Shown piece by piece: positions 33,410 through 44,428 of a DNA stretch of 64,000 nt. The first letter of the stretch is position 1, and each line of letters starts with the position of its first letter. This DNA is from Choricystis sp. odSpoLacu1 (taxonomy: Eukaryota > Chlorophyta > Trebouxiophyceae), in contig OY253656.1 of the NCBI GenBank assembly GCA_958009055.1, forward strand, positions 434,001 through 498,000. The letters run 5' to 3'. Position numbers and translations under genes: made by a program. Under the pieces are notes generated by a model. The model worked only from the letters and a program-made list of their open reading frames with translations, had not been told where the DNA came from and searched no databases.

Positions 33410-34524
33410 TCACAGCTTGGCCTTGGCCACCCCGGTCGCCCGGCTGGCCGCCTCCACGCCGCGCGACACGGCCGACACCGCGCCGCGCGGCGCGGCGGGC
33501 GGGCGCCACAGCCACGCCGCCCCATCCACGACCAGTGTGTCGCCACTGACGTAGCGCCCCGCGTCGGAGGCGAGGTAGAGGACGGCGTTGGCGATGTCCC
33601 AGGCGTCGCCGAGGCGTCCCAAGGGGACAAACGCGGAGATTGTTTTTTCGAGTTCCGCTGCCCCCACGCCAGCCAGCTTGGCCAGGCCCGCGGTGCCGGC
33701 CACGGGGCCTGGAGCCACGCCACACACGCGGACACCGTATTCACCCCACTCGAGGGCGAGGCAGCGTGTCGTTGCGTCAACGGCTGCCTTGGCGGCGCAC
33801 GCGTGCGCCTGCCACCAGGTGGCGCCATAGTGCAGCGTCGCCGAAATGTTGACGATGACGCCCCGCGTCTGTTTCAATGAGGGCAGGGCGGCGGTGGAGA
33901 CGGAGAAGGTGCCGACCGCGTCGATGTCTAAAACAGTCCTAAAGCCATTGGCAGACAACGACTCCGCCGCCGCCAGAAAGTTGCCCGCCGCCGCGTTGAC
34001 GACGATGTCGAGGCGGTTGGTGAAGGCTGTCAGAGTGCCGGCGATCCAGGAGGCGACGTCGGGGGGGGAGCGCACGTCGCCGCGCAGGCCGACGACGGAG
34101 GGGCAGCCAGAGGACCGCAGGTCGGTGACGGCGGCCTCCAGGACGGGGGCGCGGCGGCCGGTGATGGCGACGGAGGCGCCGTGCAGGCCTGTGTGGAGGG
34201 GAGGGGAGGAGGGTTGGTCGGTGTGGGAGGGAAACGTTGCTTTGCCACCACTTCTTTCCCCACACACCACACCACTCACCCAGCTGGCGCGCGATCTCGA
34301 GGCCGATGCCGGACGACCCGCCAGACACCAGGGCGACCTGTGGAGGGGGGAGAGGACGGAGACGAGAGGGTGTCGGAGGGGTGTTCGGTGCGCCATGCCG
34401 GATCGGCAGCATTTTTTTTAAGCTCGCCCGCGCACGCTCTTCCCCCCTTTTTCTTTCACACACACACCTTGCCCTTGAGCAGGTCGTTGCGGTAGGGCGA
34501 CTGGGGGGGGCGGGGAGGGACCAT
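33410..34524 (-). CDS. Peroxisomal 2,4-dienoyl-CoA reductase-like SDR
   Basis: Exons 34468-34524, 34280-34337 and 33410-34188 join to 297 aa. This is a short-chain dehydrogenase: VALVSGGSSGIGLEIARQLG is the NAD(P)-binding loop, and VNAAAGNFLAAAESLSANGF with LDIDAVGTFSVS marks the 2,4-dienoyl-CoA reductase branch. The C-terminus is AKL, a peroxisomal import signal (PTS1). The reaction is NADPH-dependent reduction of 2,4-dienoyl-CoA, needed to degrade polyunsaturated fatty acids by beta-oxidation. It diverges from the kinase gene with 167 nt between starts. Confidence 0.88.
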
Positions 34525-34691
34525 GGCTGCGTGTGTGGGGATGGGCCGAAAAAGAAAAGGGCGCGCCGCTGTGGGGCGAGTGAAGAGCGAGCGTGCGCTT
34601 CGTCACTCTGCGGCGCACCGGCCACACTCTCCCCACCGGCTGCACTCGCTCCACGCGTGGGGGCCTCCTTGCCCCCGCCAATTCACGCCAC

Positions 34692-36433
34692 ATGGACCGG
34701 TAAGTCAAACTACGCACATAGACCACGACGGGCGGCCCCAACCGCCGCCCGCGCGCACACCGCCACCGCGGTCAATGGAGAGAGACTAGTTTCGCCCATG
34801 TCCCCTCCCCTCCCCTCCCTCTCCTCTCCACAGGTACTCTGTCACCCGCCAAATTGGGGACGGCACCTATGGCTCCGTCTGGGAAGCGGTGGACAAGGAG
34901 ACGGGCGAAATGGTAAGCGAGGGGGGAGAGCGCGCGTGGGGACGTCTTTTTTCGTCAACCGCCGGTCGGACGCGGACCGAAAAAAAACCAACGACCAACG
35001 ACCAACACCTCTCTCCCTCCCTCCACACACAACACTCCCAGGTCGCCGTCAAAAAGATGAAGCGCCGCTACTCCCCTTCCCGCCCCGCCGCCGCGGGGGA
35101 CAGGGAGGCGCGGGCCTTGACCCTTCTCGGCCCCCACCCCTCCATCGTCTCCCTGCACGCCGCCCACCTGGCCCGCGACTCCCTGTGCCTCGTGTTTGAG
35201 AGGTGCGACTGCAACGTGTACCAATACATCAAGCATGGAGGGGGTGGAGGGCTGCCCCCTGCGCTGGCTGCGGCTTGGGCCGGCTCCCTGCTGTCTGCTC
35301 TCTCCGCCGTCCACGCTGCCGGCCTCGTCCACCGCGACGTCAAGCCTGAAAACATACTGGTAAAAAAAGACGGGCCCTCTGGGCGGCCTGGAGCCTCCCC
35401 CACCGTCAAGCTGGCTGACTTTGGGCTCGCCCGCCCGCCCCCGCGCCGCGGCGGTGGGGGGGGAGGCGGCGACCGCGACGACGCCCCCATGACGCAGTAT
35501 GTGTCAACCCGGTGGTACAGAGCGCCCGAGGTATGGTGGTGGGGAGTGGGGAGGGAGGCGAGTGTGTGTGGGTGAGACAAAAAAAAAACGCGGCACGCCC
35601 GTTTTTAACCTCCCTTTTTCTTCAACCTCTCACAACAGATCCTCCTCCGCGACCCCGACTACGGCCCCCCCGCCGACGTGTGGGCGGTGGGTGCCGTCCT
35701 GGCGGAACTGTTGACGGGGCGGCCGCTGTTCCCTGGAGCCACGGAGGCAGACCAGATTGCTCTCCTCGGGGCTGTGTTAGGCCCTCCCCACCCCCGCCCC
35801 TCCGCGCCGCCCCCCCCTCCCTGCGCGGCCGCCGCCCTGGCCGCGGTGCGGGGACCCCCTAGCCCCCGGGCCGCCCTGGAGGCGGCGCTGGGGAGGGGAG
35901 GAGGCGGTGTGCCCCCGGGAGCAGTGGACGCGCTGTCTGCGCTGCTCGCGCTCGACCCTTCAACCCGCCCCACCGCCACCGCCGCCCTGGCCCTGCCCTT
36001 CCTGGCCAAAGCTGTCGCTGCTGTGGCGGCGGACGGCCTGATTCCGCGTGGTGTTGCGCCCCACAAGGCGACGGCGCGGGAGGTGGAGGAGGGAGGGAAG
36101 GGGGACACACTCATCCGCGCGCGCCACGCGGCCGACGCTCCATCCGCCCCCCTCACCTCCATCGCCGTCGTCGCCGACGGACGGTGGGCGGTGGACGATG
36201 TGGAAGCGCCCGCCATGCCGCCCGCGCGTGTGGCGGTGGCCAAGGCGCGGGCGCCTGCCGCTGCGCCGCCGCCGCTGCGCCCCCTCGCCGCGCCCAAACC
36301 ACACCGCTGCCCGCGCGCCGACTCAGACCTGGCGGCCGCGGCCGCTGTGCTCGAAGCTGCCGTGGCCACCGCTGCCGCGGAAGGACTGTCCGTGGCCGAC
36401 GCGCTGGCACGGCGGCCGAGCAACGCGGTGTGA
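34692..36433 (+). CDS. MAK/MOK-type (RCK) ciliary protein kinase
   Basis: Exons 34692-34699, 34834-34912, 35042-35530 and 35639-36433 join to 456 aa; the first exon is only eight bases. The kinase opens with [20 protein letters not shown] and [10 protein letters not shown], has [10 protein letters not shown] and DFGLARPP, and ends the activation segment with [23 protein letters not shown] and the MKRRY box are typical of the RCK family (MAK, ICK, MOK, LF4), which controls cilium length and intraflagellar transport. The usual TxY dual site is present as TQY. The tail is Ala/Pro-rich without known domains. Confidence 0.87.
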
Positions 36434-36615
36434 GAGAGAGGGAGAGAGAGAAACGTCACTGTTTTTTTTTTTTTGTTTTGTTTTTTTTTTGCGTCCCCCG
36501 CACACCCGCGTGCCCCCGCGTGCCCCCTTGCACACACAAGCGCACGCTCTTCCCTAATTCATTTCGTCTGTCACACACACACACACACAACAAAAAACAA
36601 AGCCACACAGCCTCT

Positions 36616-38005
36616 TCAATTCTTGCCTCTCCCCCCACCCCCCCCTCTCCCCCCGCCGCCTCTCCGCGGTTCCGGCCGGATCGCGGTCGCCCACCCCAGC
36701 TTGCCCACCAGCCCCTCAAACCAGTCCGCATCCAGCGCTCCCAATGTGACAAATGGCAGGGCGCACGCCGCCGTCGTCACGCGCACCGCCCCCCCCCCGC
36801 GGCAACCGCGTCGGGTGGCGCCCATCGAACGAGACGCGCGCCGTGGCGCGCGACCGCGCGGGCAGCGACAGCTCGATCTCAGCAGCTTCAGGCAGGACGA
36901 CGGGGCGGAAAGACAGGGAGTGCGGGGCGACCGGGGTGACCAGGGTGCAGGGGACGGACGGCGACACGAGGGGGCCGCCCGAGGACAGGTTGTACGCGGT
37001 GCTCCCGCTCGGGGTCGCCACAATGACGCCGTCCGCCTCCACCCGCGTCACGGGGGCGCCATCGATGGAGACGTCGAGTGTCACCATGGAGGGAGACGCG
37101 CCGCGGTCGATCAAGCATTCATTGAGGACGAGGCGGGGGGGGCCGGCGTGGGACCCGTCGGGCGCGAGCACGCGGCACGCGCGGCGCGTGCGCAGCGTGC
37201 AGAACACGGGGCTGCTGGTGGTGCCACCGCCGCCAGCGTCCAGGATCGTGGTCAGGATGGCCTCCGCGTTGGCGGCGTCAAAGGGGGTCAGAAAGCCGAG
37301 GGAGCCCATGGCCAGGGGGACGACGGGGGGGAGCGGCGTGTCTCGAGCGAACAACGACGCGACGCGCAACACCGTGCCGTCCCCGCCCAGCGTCACACAG
37401 AACGCGGGGCTGCCGCCATCCCCGCTGCGCCCGCCTTCATCGTCATCGGTGCCGCCTTCAGGCAGGAAGGGTGTCAGGTCGGGGAACTCGGTGGCGACGA
37501 CGGCGCGCTCGGCAAAGACGGTGACGCCGCGCGAGGACAGGAAGTCCGCGACGCGCCGCATCGCGGCCGCCGCGGCGCGGTCGCCCGCTTTTTTGACGAG
37601 CAGGGCTGACGATGGAGGTGTCGTCCAGGCCAACAGGGCACGGCGGTGGAGAGTCGCGAGGCTGCCTTGAGCGCCTTGGTCGGCCCACAGCTGTGAAGGG
37701 AGGGGGGGGGGGGTGAGAGTGGTGAGTGTCGCCCATGGAGGGGTTTGGCCAGCATTGGCGTCGTCCCTCCTCTGCCCGCCCCGCCTGTTCTCTGCCTTCC
37801 TCTCCACCACACTCACCACACTCGCGTTACGCACGAGCCCTGTCCCAGCGTCCATCGGAGAGTCAGCGGCTGGCTGGCCGCCACGCCGCGGCACTGCAGC
37901 CAGCGGCACCACGCTCGGCGGCAGCGACGAGCGGCCGGTGTGGCGCCACCGCCGGGTAGCGACCGCCGCCCGGCTGGCGGCAGCTACAGCTCGGTGACAA
38001 CGCAT
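36616..38005 (-). CDS. NADK: NAD kinase, probably organellar
   Basis: Exons 37817-38005 and 36616-37690 join in phase 0 to about 420 aa. The head ([20 protein letters not shown]) is Arg/Ala-rich with no acidic residue, like a mitochondrial or plastid presequence. The catalytic core has [18 protein letters not shown] (GGDG motif), [22 protein letters not shown] and [15 protein letters not shown]. It phosphorylates NAD to NADP with ATP. A C10 run at 36789-36798 breaks the frame. The correct C-terminus ([20 protein letters not shown]) is the normal family end, so this is an indel rather than a truncated enzyme. It converges with the kinase gene. Confidence 0.9.
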
Positions 38006-38306
38006 GCTGGGGGCGTGAGAGGTGTGTGTGTTTTGTTCCCTCTCTCACGCAAAGTGAGAGAGTGTGTGTTTTCGCACGGCAAGACTCTTTTTTGTTTTTC
38101 TCACACCCCCACGCTCTCTCTCTCTCGCTCGCTCGCTCTCGGTGTTGGGTGGCGCGGTGGACACACCAGCCCCCGCCCTCCACACGCATGAATGAAAAAA
38201 CGCACACAAAATAGGGGGAAAAGAAATGAATCGGGGTGTTTTCGGGGGCGTGATCAGGGCGTCGCGCCCCCACCACCTCCCGGCTTCTTTCACCGCCGTG
38301 TTCAGC
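38006..38306. other. Gap between NAD kinase and PDH E1 alpha
   Basis: 301 nt with T-rich and CTCTCT tracts. It holds the NAD kinase promoter and the PDH 3' flank. No further gene is seen. Confidence 0.55.
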
Positions 38307-40393
38307 TCACGAGACCTCGCTCGTGCCAGAAGTAAAGCCCGGCATCATGTACCTGAGAATGGGCGGGGGAGGAGGGGGAGAAGGTGAGAAGATGATCAAA
38401 AAAATAGCAGGCAAAACGTGTTCCTGACCCGCCGGGCGCGCCCCCCCCCCCCTCCCCGCTCACTGCAACCCACCTGTACTGGCCGTCCGCCGCAATGCCG
38501 AAGCCCTTGGGGTCGGCAAACACGTTCTCCAGCAGCTGGGACATGTCGGGCTTGGGCGACGCGTCAGCAAACTCGACCGACTCTTCAACCACCGCCGTGA
38601 CCGCGGCCTCGATGTCCGTGAAGTCAGCCTCCGCCATCAGCCGGTTGGCCAGCGCGTACTTCTTGAACGCGGGCAGCGGGTCGCGGGCAGCGTAGTGCGC
38701 CTTCTCCTCCTTGGAGCGGAGTTCATCAGGATCCGCGAGCGAGTGGCCGCGGAAGCGGTATGTTTCCGCCTCGATCAGCGTCGGCCCATCCCCCCGGCGC
38801 GCGCGGGCGACAGCCTCAGCGGCCACCTCGCGCACCTTGACGACATCCATGCCGTCCACCAGGACGCCCGGCATGCCAAAGGCGGGCCCCTTTTTGTAGA
38901 TGAAGGGGTCTTCGTCGCCCGCGGACGGCCCCGTCGCGCGCACGTGCTGCATGCCAATCGCCCACTTGTTGTTCTCCACCACAAAGATGCAGGGCAGCTT
39001 GTAGAGGGAGGCCATGTTGAGGGCTTCATAGAACTGGCCCACGTTGCAGGTGCCGTCCCCAAAGAAGTTGACGGCCACCTGGTCGGCAGTCTCGTCGCCC
39101 AGCACTTCCCGCTTGTACTTGATCTGGAAGGCAGCCCCCAGCCCCACGGGGATGCCCTCCCCAATGAACGCAAACCCGCCCAGCAGGCCAAACTCTTTGG
39201 AGAACATGTGCATGGACCCCCCCTGGCCGCGGCAGATGCCGGTCTTCTTGCCAAACAGTTCGGCCATGATGGCGCGCGCGGGGACGTCCTTGGACAGGGC
39301 GTGCACGTGGTCGCGGTAGGTGGAGCAGATGTAGTCGTCCTTGCGGAGCAGGCTGGAGTGGGTGGGGAGGGGTGGCGGGGAGGGGGTGTGGCGGTGAGTC
39401 GTGTGTTGCGAGGGGGGCACCGAAGCCGGGAGCGTCGCCCCCCTCGCGCGCTCCCTCCTCTGCCTCTTCTCACGCACCGGATCACGCCCGTCGACACCGC
39501 CTCCTGGCCGGAGTACAGGTGGACGAAGCCGAACATCTTGCCGCGGTAGTACATTTGGGCGCACATTTCCTGTGGGAGGAGGGAGGGGAGGGAAAAAGAG
39601 GGGGGTGAGGGCACCGAGCGGAAAAAAAAAGCGCGCGCCGCGCCAAGGGTGGCGGCCAAAGGTGGCGCGCGCAAACACGCGCGCAGAGCATGCGGGTGTG
39701 CGTGCATGGAGGCACAGGCCCAGTGTGTGGCGTCGGGGCGAGCGCAGGCCGGCAGCCGGGGAAGGGGGGGGGGGGGGGGGCGCGATCGGAGCGACCGCCT
39801 CGTTTTTCTTTCGAGGCGAGCGGGTGGCCGACGCTGCGCCTCCCTGCTCCGCCCCCCGCCCTCGCCCCCTCGCCGCAAGCTCTCGCTGCCACGCCTCCCC
39901 GCAGGCGGACCACGCATTGCTCAATGCGCGCACTGCGCCGTGCCGCGAGGCAGGCAGCGCGCCAACCGCCGGGCCCGCGCCCCTCGCTCCCCCCCGGGCA
40001 GCGCCGAGCGGTCGCGGTCGCGCGGCGAGGGGGGGCGCCCTTGCCTCGGACGCGTTCCCTCTCTCTCCCCTCCCTCCTCCCTTCCCTGGCCCTCCCTCAC
40101 TCTCTCTCTCCTCTCACCTCGAACTCGCGCCCCAGGAACATGTCGCGGTACAAGTCTTTGGCGACTTCGGGCGTGATCGCGGCCAGGGACGCGCCGGTGA
40201 CCGCCTTGGAGGGAGCCGACACCGCGCGCGCGGGGGACGGCCCCGCCGCCCGGCGGGAGGAGGCCGAGGATGCCGCGCTGCGGGCAGACGGCGTGGGCTT
40301 GCGCGCGACCGCGGTGGGCGCGCGCGGCGCGGCGCGGTGCGCGCGCGGCGCGGTGGACGGCAGGGACGCGCGGGTGGCGGCGGCGGCCTGCAT
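38307..40393 (-). CDS. Plastid pyruvate dehydrogenase E1 alpha subunit
   Basis: Exons 40118-40393, 39478-39569, 38474-39352 and 38307-38352 join to 430 aa. Residues 1-60 are Ala/Arg/Ser/Pro-rich with no acidic residue: a chloroplast transit peptide. The enzyme decarboxylates pyruvate with thiamine diphosphate to feed fatty-acid synthesis. Blocks seen: [77 protein letters not shown] and NNKWAIGM (TPP motif), and [13 protein letters not shown]. The last exon keeps phase only when it ends [13 protein letters not shown] at 38307, which resembles the plant plastid C-terminus. Confidence 0.94.
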
Positions 40394-40690
40394 TGTGATA
40401 GGGAGGAGTGTGTGGCGGGTAGTGGGAGGGGCGAGGAGCCGGTGTGGCTGGGGAGGGGGGCGACCGGAGCGGGCAACGTCCAATCTTTGGTTGTGGGGCT
40501 CTCGTCGTTTTTGTGCGGCTTGCGGTCGTCTTCGCTTTCCCTCACCTCCCCGTCAACCCGAACTCCTGGTGCATGTTTGGTCCTGCTGCTACCTCTCCAC
40601 CATCACACAGTGCGGTTTCTCACGAGAGATGAAAAAGAAAAAGATGATTCGAACCCCCCCCCCCCCCTTTCCTCCCCCACTTCATGTGCA

Positions 40691-41689
40691 TCACCCCGCG
40701 TTGCGCCGCGCAATCTCCCACGGCTTGACAATGGCCAGCACAATGGCCGCCGCAATCACCAGCACCACCACCAGCGCGCAGCACAGCAGCCGCCGCGTCC
40801 GCTTCTGCATGCGCTTGGCCTCGACCAGGTGCGTGACGCCAGACTCGATGTGGTCTTTGGCACGCGCGACTTGTGCCTCGATCGAGTCCAGCATCTCGCC
40901 CTGCGCCTCCACCAGCACCGCCATGTCCAGGAACACTTGGTGCAGGTCCAGCAGGGAGGCTTCCAGATCTTTGACGGCTTCGTGGCGTTCGCGCACGTCG
41001 GCCAGTGTGTCGGCGACGGCGCCGCGGCCGGCCTCCAGGATGGCGCGCTGGAAAATGGTTTCAGACTCCCCGCTCTCGATCATGGCGTCCACGGCGGCGG
41101 GGCTGGGGCGTTGCCCTGTGACCGTGAACACGCGGCGCTCGACGGCGTCCCGGTACTCGGCGCCCAGGCGGGCGCGCAGGGCGGCCAACTCGCCCACGCC
41201 ATCGCGCAGCCTCTTTGTGAGGGCGGCCGTGATGGCGGTGCGTGAGCGTTCGGTGGATGAACCCGGCCCACACCCCTTCTTCTGCAGGCTGGCCGCGTTG
41301 GCTTTGTCCAGGCGTTCGAGGCGCGACTTGACGGCGTGTGCCGCGCGCGACACGCTCTCCACGTCAGCCTGCATCGCCTCCCGAATGGCCGTCATCTCGG
41401 CGCCCCGCGTCACCGTCTTGGACTGCTCATGCAGGCGGGACAGGGCGGCCTGCTTGTCCCGGATGGAGGCGAGGGCGGCCTTGATGGAGGCCACCTCTGC
41501 AAAAAAGTCGGCCATGGCGGCGTCCGGGGGGGACGCGCCCCCCGTCGGCAGGCCCAGCTCGATGTCGCCCGAGGAGGCGCCGCCACCGCCCGACCGGCGG
41601 GACGGGCGGGTGGTGGTGGTGGTGGGGGGAGGGGGGGTCGAGGCGGGGGGGGTGGCGCCGCCGCGCACGATGGACAGCAGGTCGTTCAT
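40691..41689 (-). CDS. Qa-SNARE syntaxin (SYP1/plasma-membrane type)
   Basis: Single exon, 332 aa. A Thr/Pro-rich start and acidic DIELGLP lead to an Habc helical domain (DFFAEVASIKAALASIRDK). The SNARE helix lies at about 230-295 with the zero-layer Gln in LLDLHQVFLDMAVLVEAQGE, followed by QKRTRR and a tail anchor LLCCALVVVLVIAAAIVLAI. Qa-SNAREs pair with Qb, Qc and R partners to fuse vesicles at the plasma membrane or cell plate. It diverges from alpha-SNAP, the adaptor that disassembles SNARE complexes, with 372 nt between starts. Absence of introns is unusual for this window. Confidence 0.92.
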   Translation of the reverse strand: MNDLLSIVRGGATPPASTPPPPTTTTTRPSRRSGGGGASSGDIELGLPTGGASPPDAAMADFFAEVASIKAALASIRDKQAALSRLHEQSKTVTRGAEMTAIREAMQADVESVSRAAHAVKSRLERLDKANAASLQKKGCGPGSSTERSRTAITAALTKRLRDGVGELAALRARLGAEYRDAVERRVFTVTGQRPSPAAVDAMIESGESETIFQRAILEAGRGAVADTLADVRERHEAVKDLEASLLDLHQVFLDMAVLVEAQGEMLDSIEAQVARAKDHIESGVTHLVEAKRMQKRTRRLLCCALVVVLVIAAAIVLAIVKPWEIARRNAG

Positions 41690-42061
41690 TTGTGTGTGTT
41701 GTGTGTGTGTGTGTGTGCCTTTGTGTCAGGGAGACCCGGGCAGCCAGCAAAGGTGGGAGGGGAGGGACGACGCTGTTTCGATGGACCAATGCGCGCGCGT
41801 CGCCGCGAAAGCCTCCGCGTGTGTGTGTGTGTGTGTGCGCACTCCCGGCTTCACCTCGAGGTGGAGGGCAGTCACACACGCTGGCGCAGCGTGTGTGTCG
41901 TGCACGAGCCGTGGGCGAGTGAGTGAAAAACGGAAAGAAAGAGTGAGCGCGGCATGGATTGACGCACTCAAGGGCTGTTTTCTTTGCGCCGGGGCCGCCC
42001 GCCTGCCCCCTTCCACACCGCACGTTCCCTACCCCCCCCCCCCCCCCCACCCACCCTCACC
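41690..42061. promoter_or_regulatory. Shared divergent promoter, syntaxin / alpha-SNAP
   Basis: 372 nt between the two start codons. It holds GT-repeat tracts near 41692-41716 and 41819-41838 and a C17 run (42032-42048) just before the alpha-SNAP ATG. No TATA box is evident. Co-regulation is inferred from arrangement and function only. Confidence 0.4.
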
Positions 42062-43121
42062 ATGGCCGACGCCGCCGCCGCGCGCGCGGCCGAGCTGGTC
42101 AAGAAAGCGGACAAGCGGCTGGCCTCGTTCTCCCTCTTCGGCGGCAACAAGTATGAGGACGCGGCCGAGCTGCTGGAGAAGGCGGGCAACCAGTACAAGC
42201 TGGCCAAGTGCTGTGAGTAGAGAGTGGGGGGGTGGGGGGACGGGAGGGAGGAGGGGGCGGCCGTTTTGTTTTGGGGGAGGGCGATGGGCGCCATCCCTCT
42301 GGTGTTTGACCGACCCCGGTGTCCGCCTGCCCCGTGTCCCGCGCCTCTCACACGCAACCATCCATCCCATCCACCCAGGGCGCGACGCCGGCGTCGCCTT
42401 TGAGCGCGCCGCCGAGGCGCACGTGAAACTGGGCGCGGCGCACGAAGCGGCCGCGGCCTGTGTCGAGGCGGCAAAATGTTACCAAAAAACGGACAAGGGG
42501 GACGCCCTGCGCGCCATGCACGCCGCCGTGGCCCACTACACCGAGCTGGGGCGGCTGGGCATGGCGGCGCGGCAGCTGCGCGACGTCGCCGACACGCTTG
42601 AGAAAGGAGGCGACGCGGCGGCCGCGTGCGAGTTTTATGAACAAGCCGCCGACCTGTTTGCCGGTGAAGAACAACACTCGGAAGCGACGCGCTGCCGCCT
42701 CAAAGTGGCGGCCCTGTCGGCGGAGGCGGGGCGGTACAACGTCGCCGCCACCCAGTTTGAAGACGCCGCCCGCGCGGCCGTGGAGTCCCCCCTCCTCAAG
42801 TTTGGCGCCAAAGGCCACCTCCTCAACGCGGGCGTCTGCCTGCTGGCGGGCGGTGGCGCTGGCCCCGACCTGGACACCGCGCTGGACCGGTACGAGTCTG
42901 TCGACCCCACGCTCGCGGGCTCCCGCGAAGGCGACCTCCTGCGCGCCCTCGCCACCGCCGCCTCCACCCGCGACGTGGACGCTTTTACGTCCGCTCTGGC
43001 CGGCTTTGACGCCGTCACCCGGCTGGACGCGTGGAAGACGGCGCTGTTGCTGCGCGCCAAGCGCGCGCTGGAGGGCGGCGGCGCGGGGGGTGGGGATGGA
43101 GGGGAGGAGGACTTGACGTGA
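42062..43121 (+). CDS. Alpha-SNAP (soluble NSF attachment protein)
   Basis: Exons 42062-42212 and 42379-43121 join in phase 1 to 297 aa, the family length. [20 protein letters not shown] at the start is the classic SNAP opening, then [20 protein letters not shown]-like helical hairpins ([70 protein letters not shown]) and a C-terminal bundle. Alpha-SNAP binds the assembled SNARE bundle and recruits NSF to pull it apart after fusion. It probably shares regulation with the adjacent divergent syntaxin. Confidence 0.94.
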
Positions 43122-43310
43122 GAGAGAGTGGAGATTTGTGTGTGTGTTGTAATGCCGCCCGAGAGGCTGTGCGCCTGCTGCCTGTTTGAAAGTCGAGGGA
43201 GAAGAGAGGGGAGAGGAAGAAAACGACACACCTGTTTTTTTTGTTGTCGCAACCCCGCTCTCAAAAACCCTCTCTCTCCCCCCCCAAAACCCTCCCCCAC
43301 CCAGCCCACC

Positions 43311-43892
43311 ATGGCCTTCCTCACGACGCTCATCGAGGTGGGCGCTGCCTTGGGGGAGGGCGTGGAGGGCGGGGCTGTATGAAAGGGAGAGAGAAGTGGT
43401 GGCACCTGCCTCGACGCTGCCACGCGTGGGGCGTTGTTTTTTGTTTTCGTTGTTCGTTCGTTTTCTTTTTCTTCATCCCATCACATCCAAACCTCTCCCC
43501 CGCTTCGCCACCACAGGTCATCACCGCCATCATCCTTCCCCCCTTCGCTGTCTTCTTCGTCACAGGGCTGTCTACGCAGTTAATCATCAACATTCTGCTG
43601 ACGATGTGGGTGCGGGAGGGCGGAAAATGTTTTTTGTTTGTTTGGGGCGCGCGTCTCTCCGCAGCCGCACACACCACAAACCCACCCTCCTTTCCCCCCC
43701 CTCCCCCCTCCTCAGCCTGGGCTGGATTCCTGGTGAGTGTGACATGCCAAGAAATGAGGGCGTTTGTTTGATTGAGAGAGACAGGGCCAACAAAAACTAA
43801 ATCCTTCTGACGCCACCTCTTTTTTCAACCCCACCACACACTCAGGCGTCATCCACGCCCTCTTCGTCACGTTCAGATCCAAGGGCATTTGA
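43311..43892 (+). CDS. PMP3: PMP3/RCI2 plasma-membrane proteolipid (canonical)
   Basis: Four small exons (43311-43337, 43517-43605, 43716-43732, 43846-43892) splice to 59 aa. The protein has two spans: VITAIILPPFAVFFVTG, then LIINILLTILGWIPGVIHAL, ending FRSKGI. LPPFAVF and GWIPGVIHA are diagnostic of the PMP3 (UPF0057) family, small proteolipids that affect membrane potential and Na+ tolerance. A 17-nt exon is needed to restore GWIPG, which strongly validates the splice model. It is first of three PMP3-type genes within 2.2 kb. Confidence 0.93.
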
Positions 43893-44071
43893 GCCCGCGC
43901 ACGCGCTGGTGTTGGGGCGCTCACGGTGTTGGCGAGAGCGGGCCAAGGAGAAATAAGGAGCGCCCACACACGCGCACAATCGTTTGTTTTTGCGCACACC
44001 GGCGGGGGCTGCCCTCCCTCCTCTGCGCCCGTGTGTAAAACCAAACGAAGCACACACACCCCACACCCTCC

Positions 44072-44266
44072 ATGTTTTACGCCCTGCAACTCGCCGCCGT
44101 GGCTGCCGCCTGCTGCCTGTGCCCCCCTCTGGCAACGTTTCTCGCGACCGGCTTCTCCAGCCGCCTGATCACCACCACGCTGGCCACCGCCCTGTTCTGG
44201 TTTGGAGGGGTGGCCCACAGCGCGTACGTGTGCTGGACGGAGCTGCTGGTGAAAGGGGGGAGCTGA
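44072..44266 (+). CDS. PMP3-like proteolipid, divergent, intronless
   Basis: Single exon, 64 aa. Layout matches PMP3: a first span with a CPPLATFLATGFSSRL turn (LPPlgVF equivalent), a second span (TTTLATALFWFGGVAHSAYV) in which GGVAHSAYV stands for PGVIHALYV, and a short tail. The Pro before the second motif is missing and extra Cys pairs (CCLC) are present. It is 180 nt past the canonical PMP3 stop on the same strand and is probably a duplicate that drifted. A role at the membrane is inferred. Confidence 0.68.
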   Translation: MFYALQLAAVAAACCLCPPLATFLATGFSSRLITTTLATALFWFGGVAHSAYVCWTELLVKGGS

Positions 44267-44428
44267 TTTGTTTTAGTTTTTTGGGCGCCGCATTTCGGTG
44301 CCGCTAGTGTTTGCAGCCTTTTTCTTTCGCGTCCGTCCCCCAACTCGACTTTGCAAAGCGCACGCAGAGAGAGAACACGATTTACACGTAGGCGGCGGCG
44401 GAAGGCACAAACACACCACACATTTTCT

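Noticed and set aside
38302..38306. PDH E1 alpha ending at 38302 ([11 protein letters not shown])
   Set aside because: That frame conflicts with the splice phase; the phase-correct end at 38307 also resembles the plant plastid C-terminus.
40646..40655. GATTCGAACC word resembling a tRNA T arm (minus strand)
   Set aside because: Flanking bases form no acceptor or anticodon stem; it lies in a purine-rich/C-rich gap.
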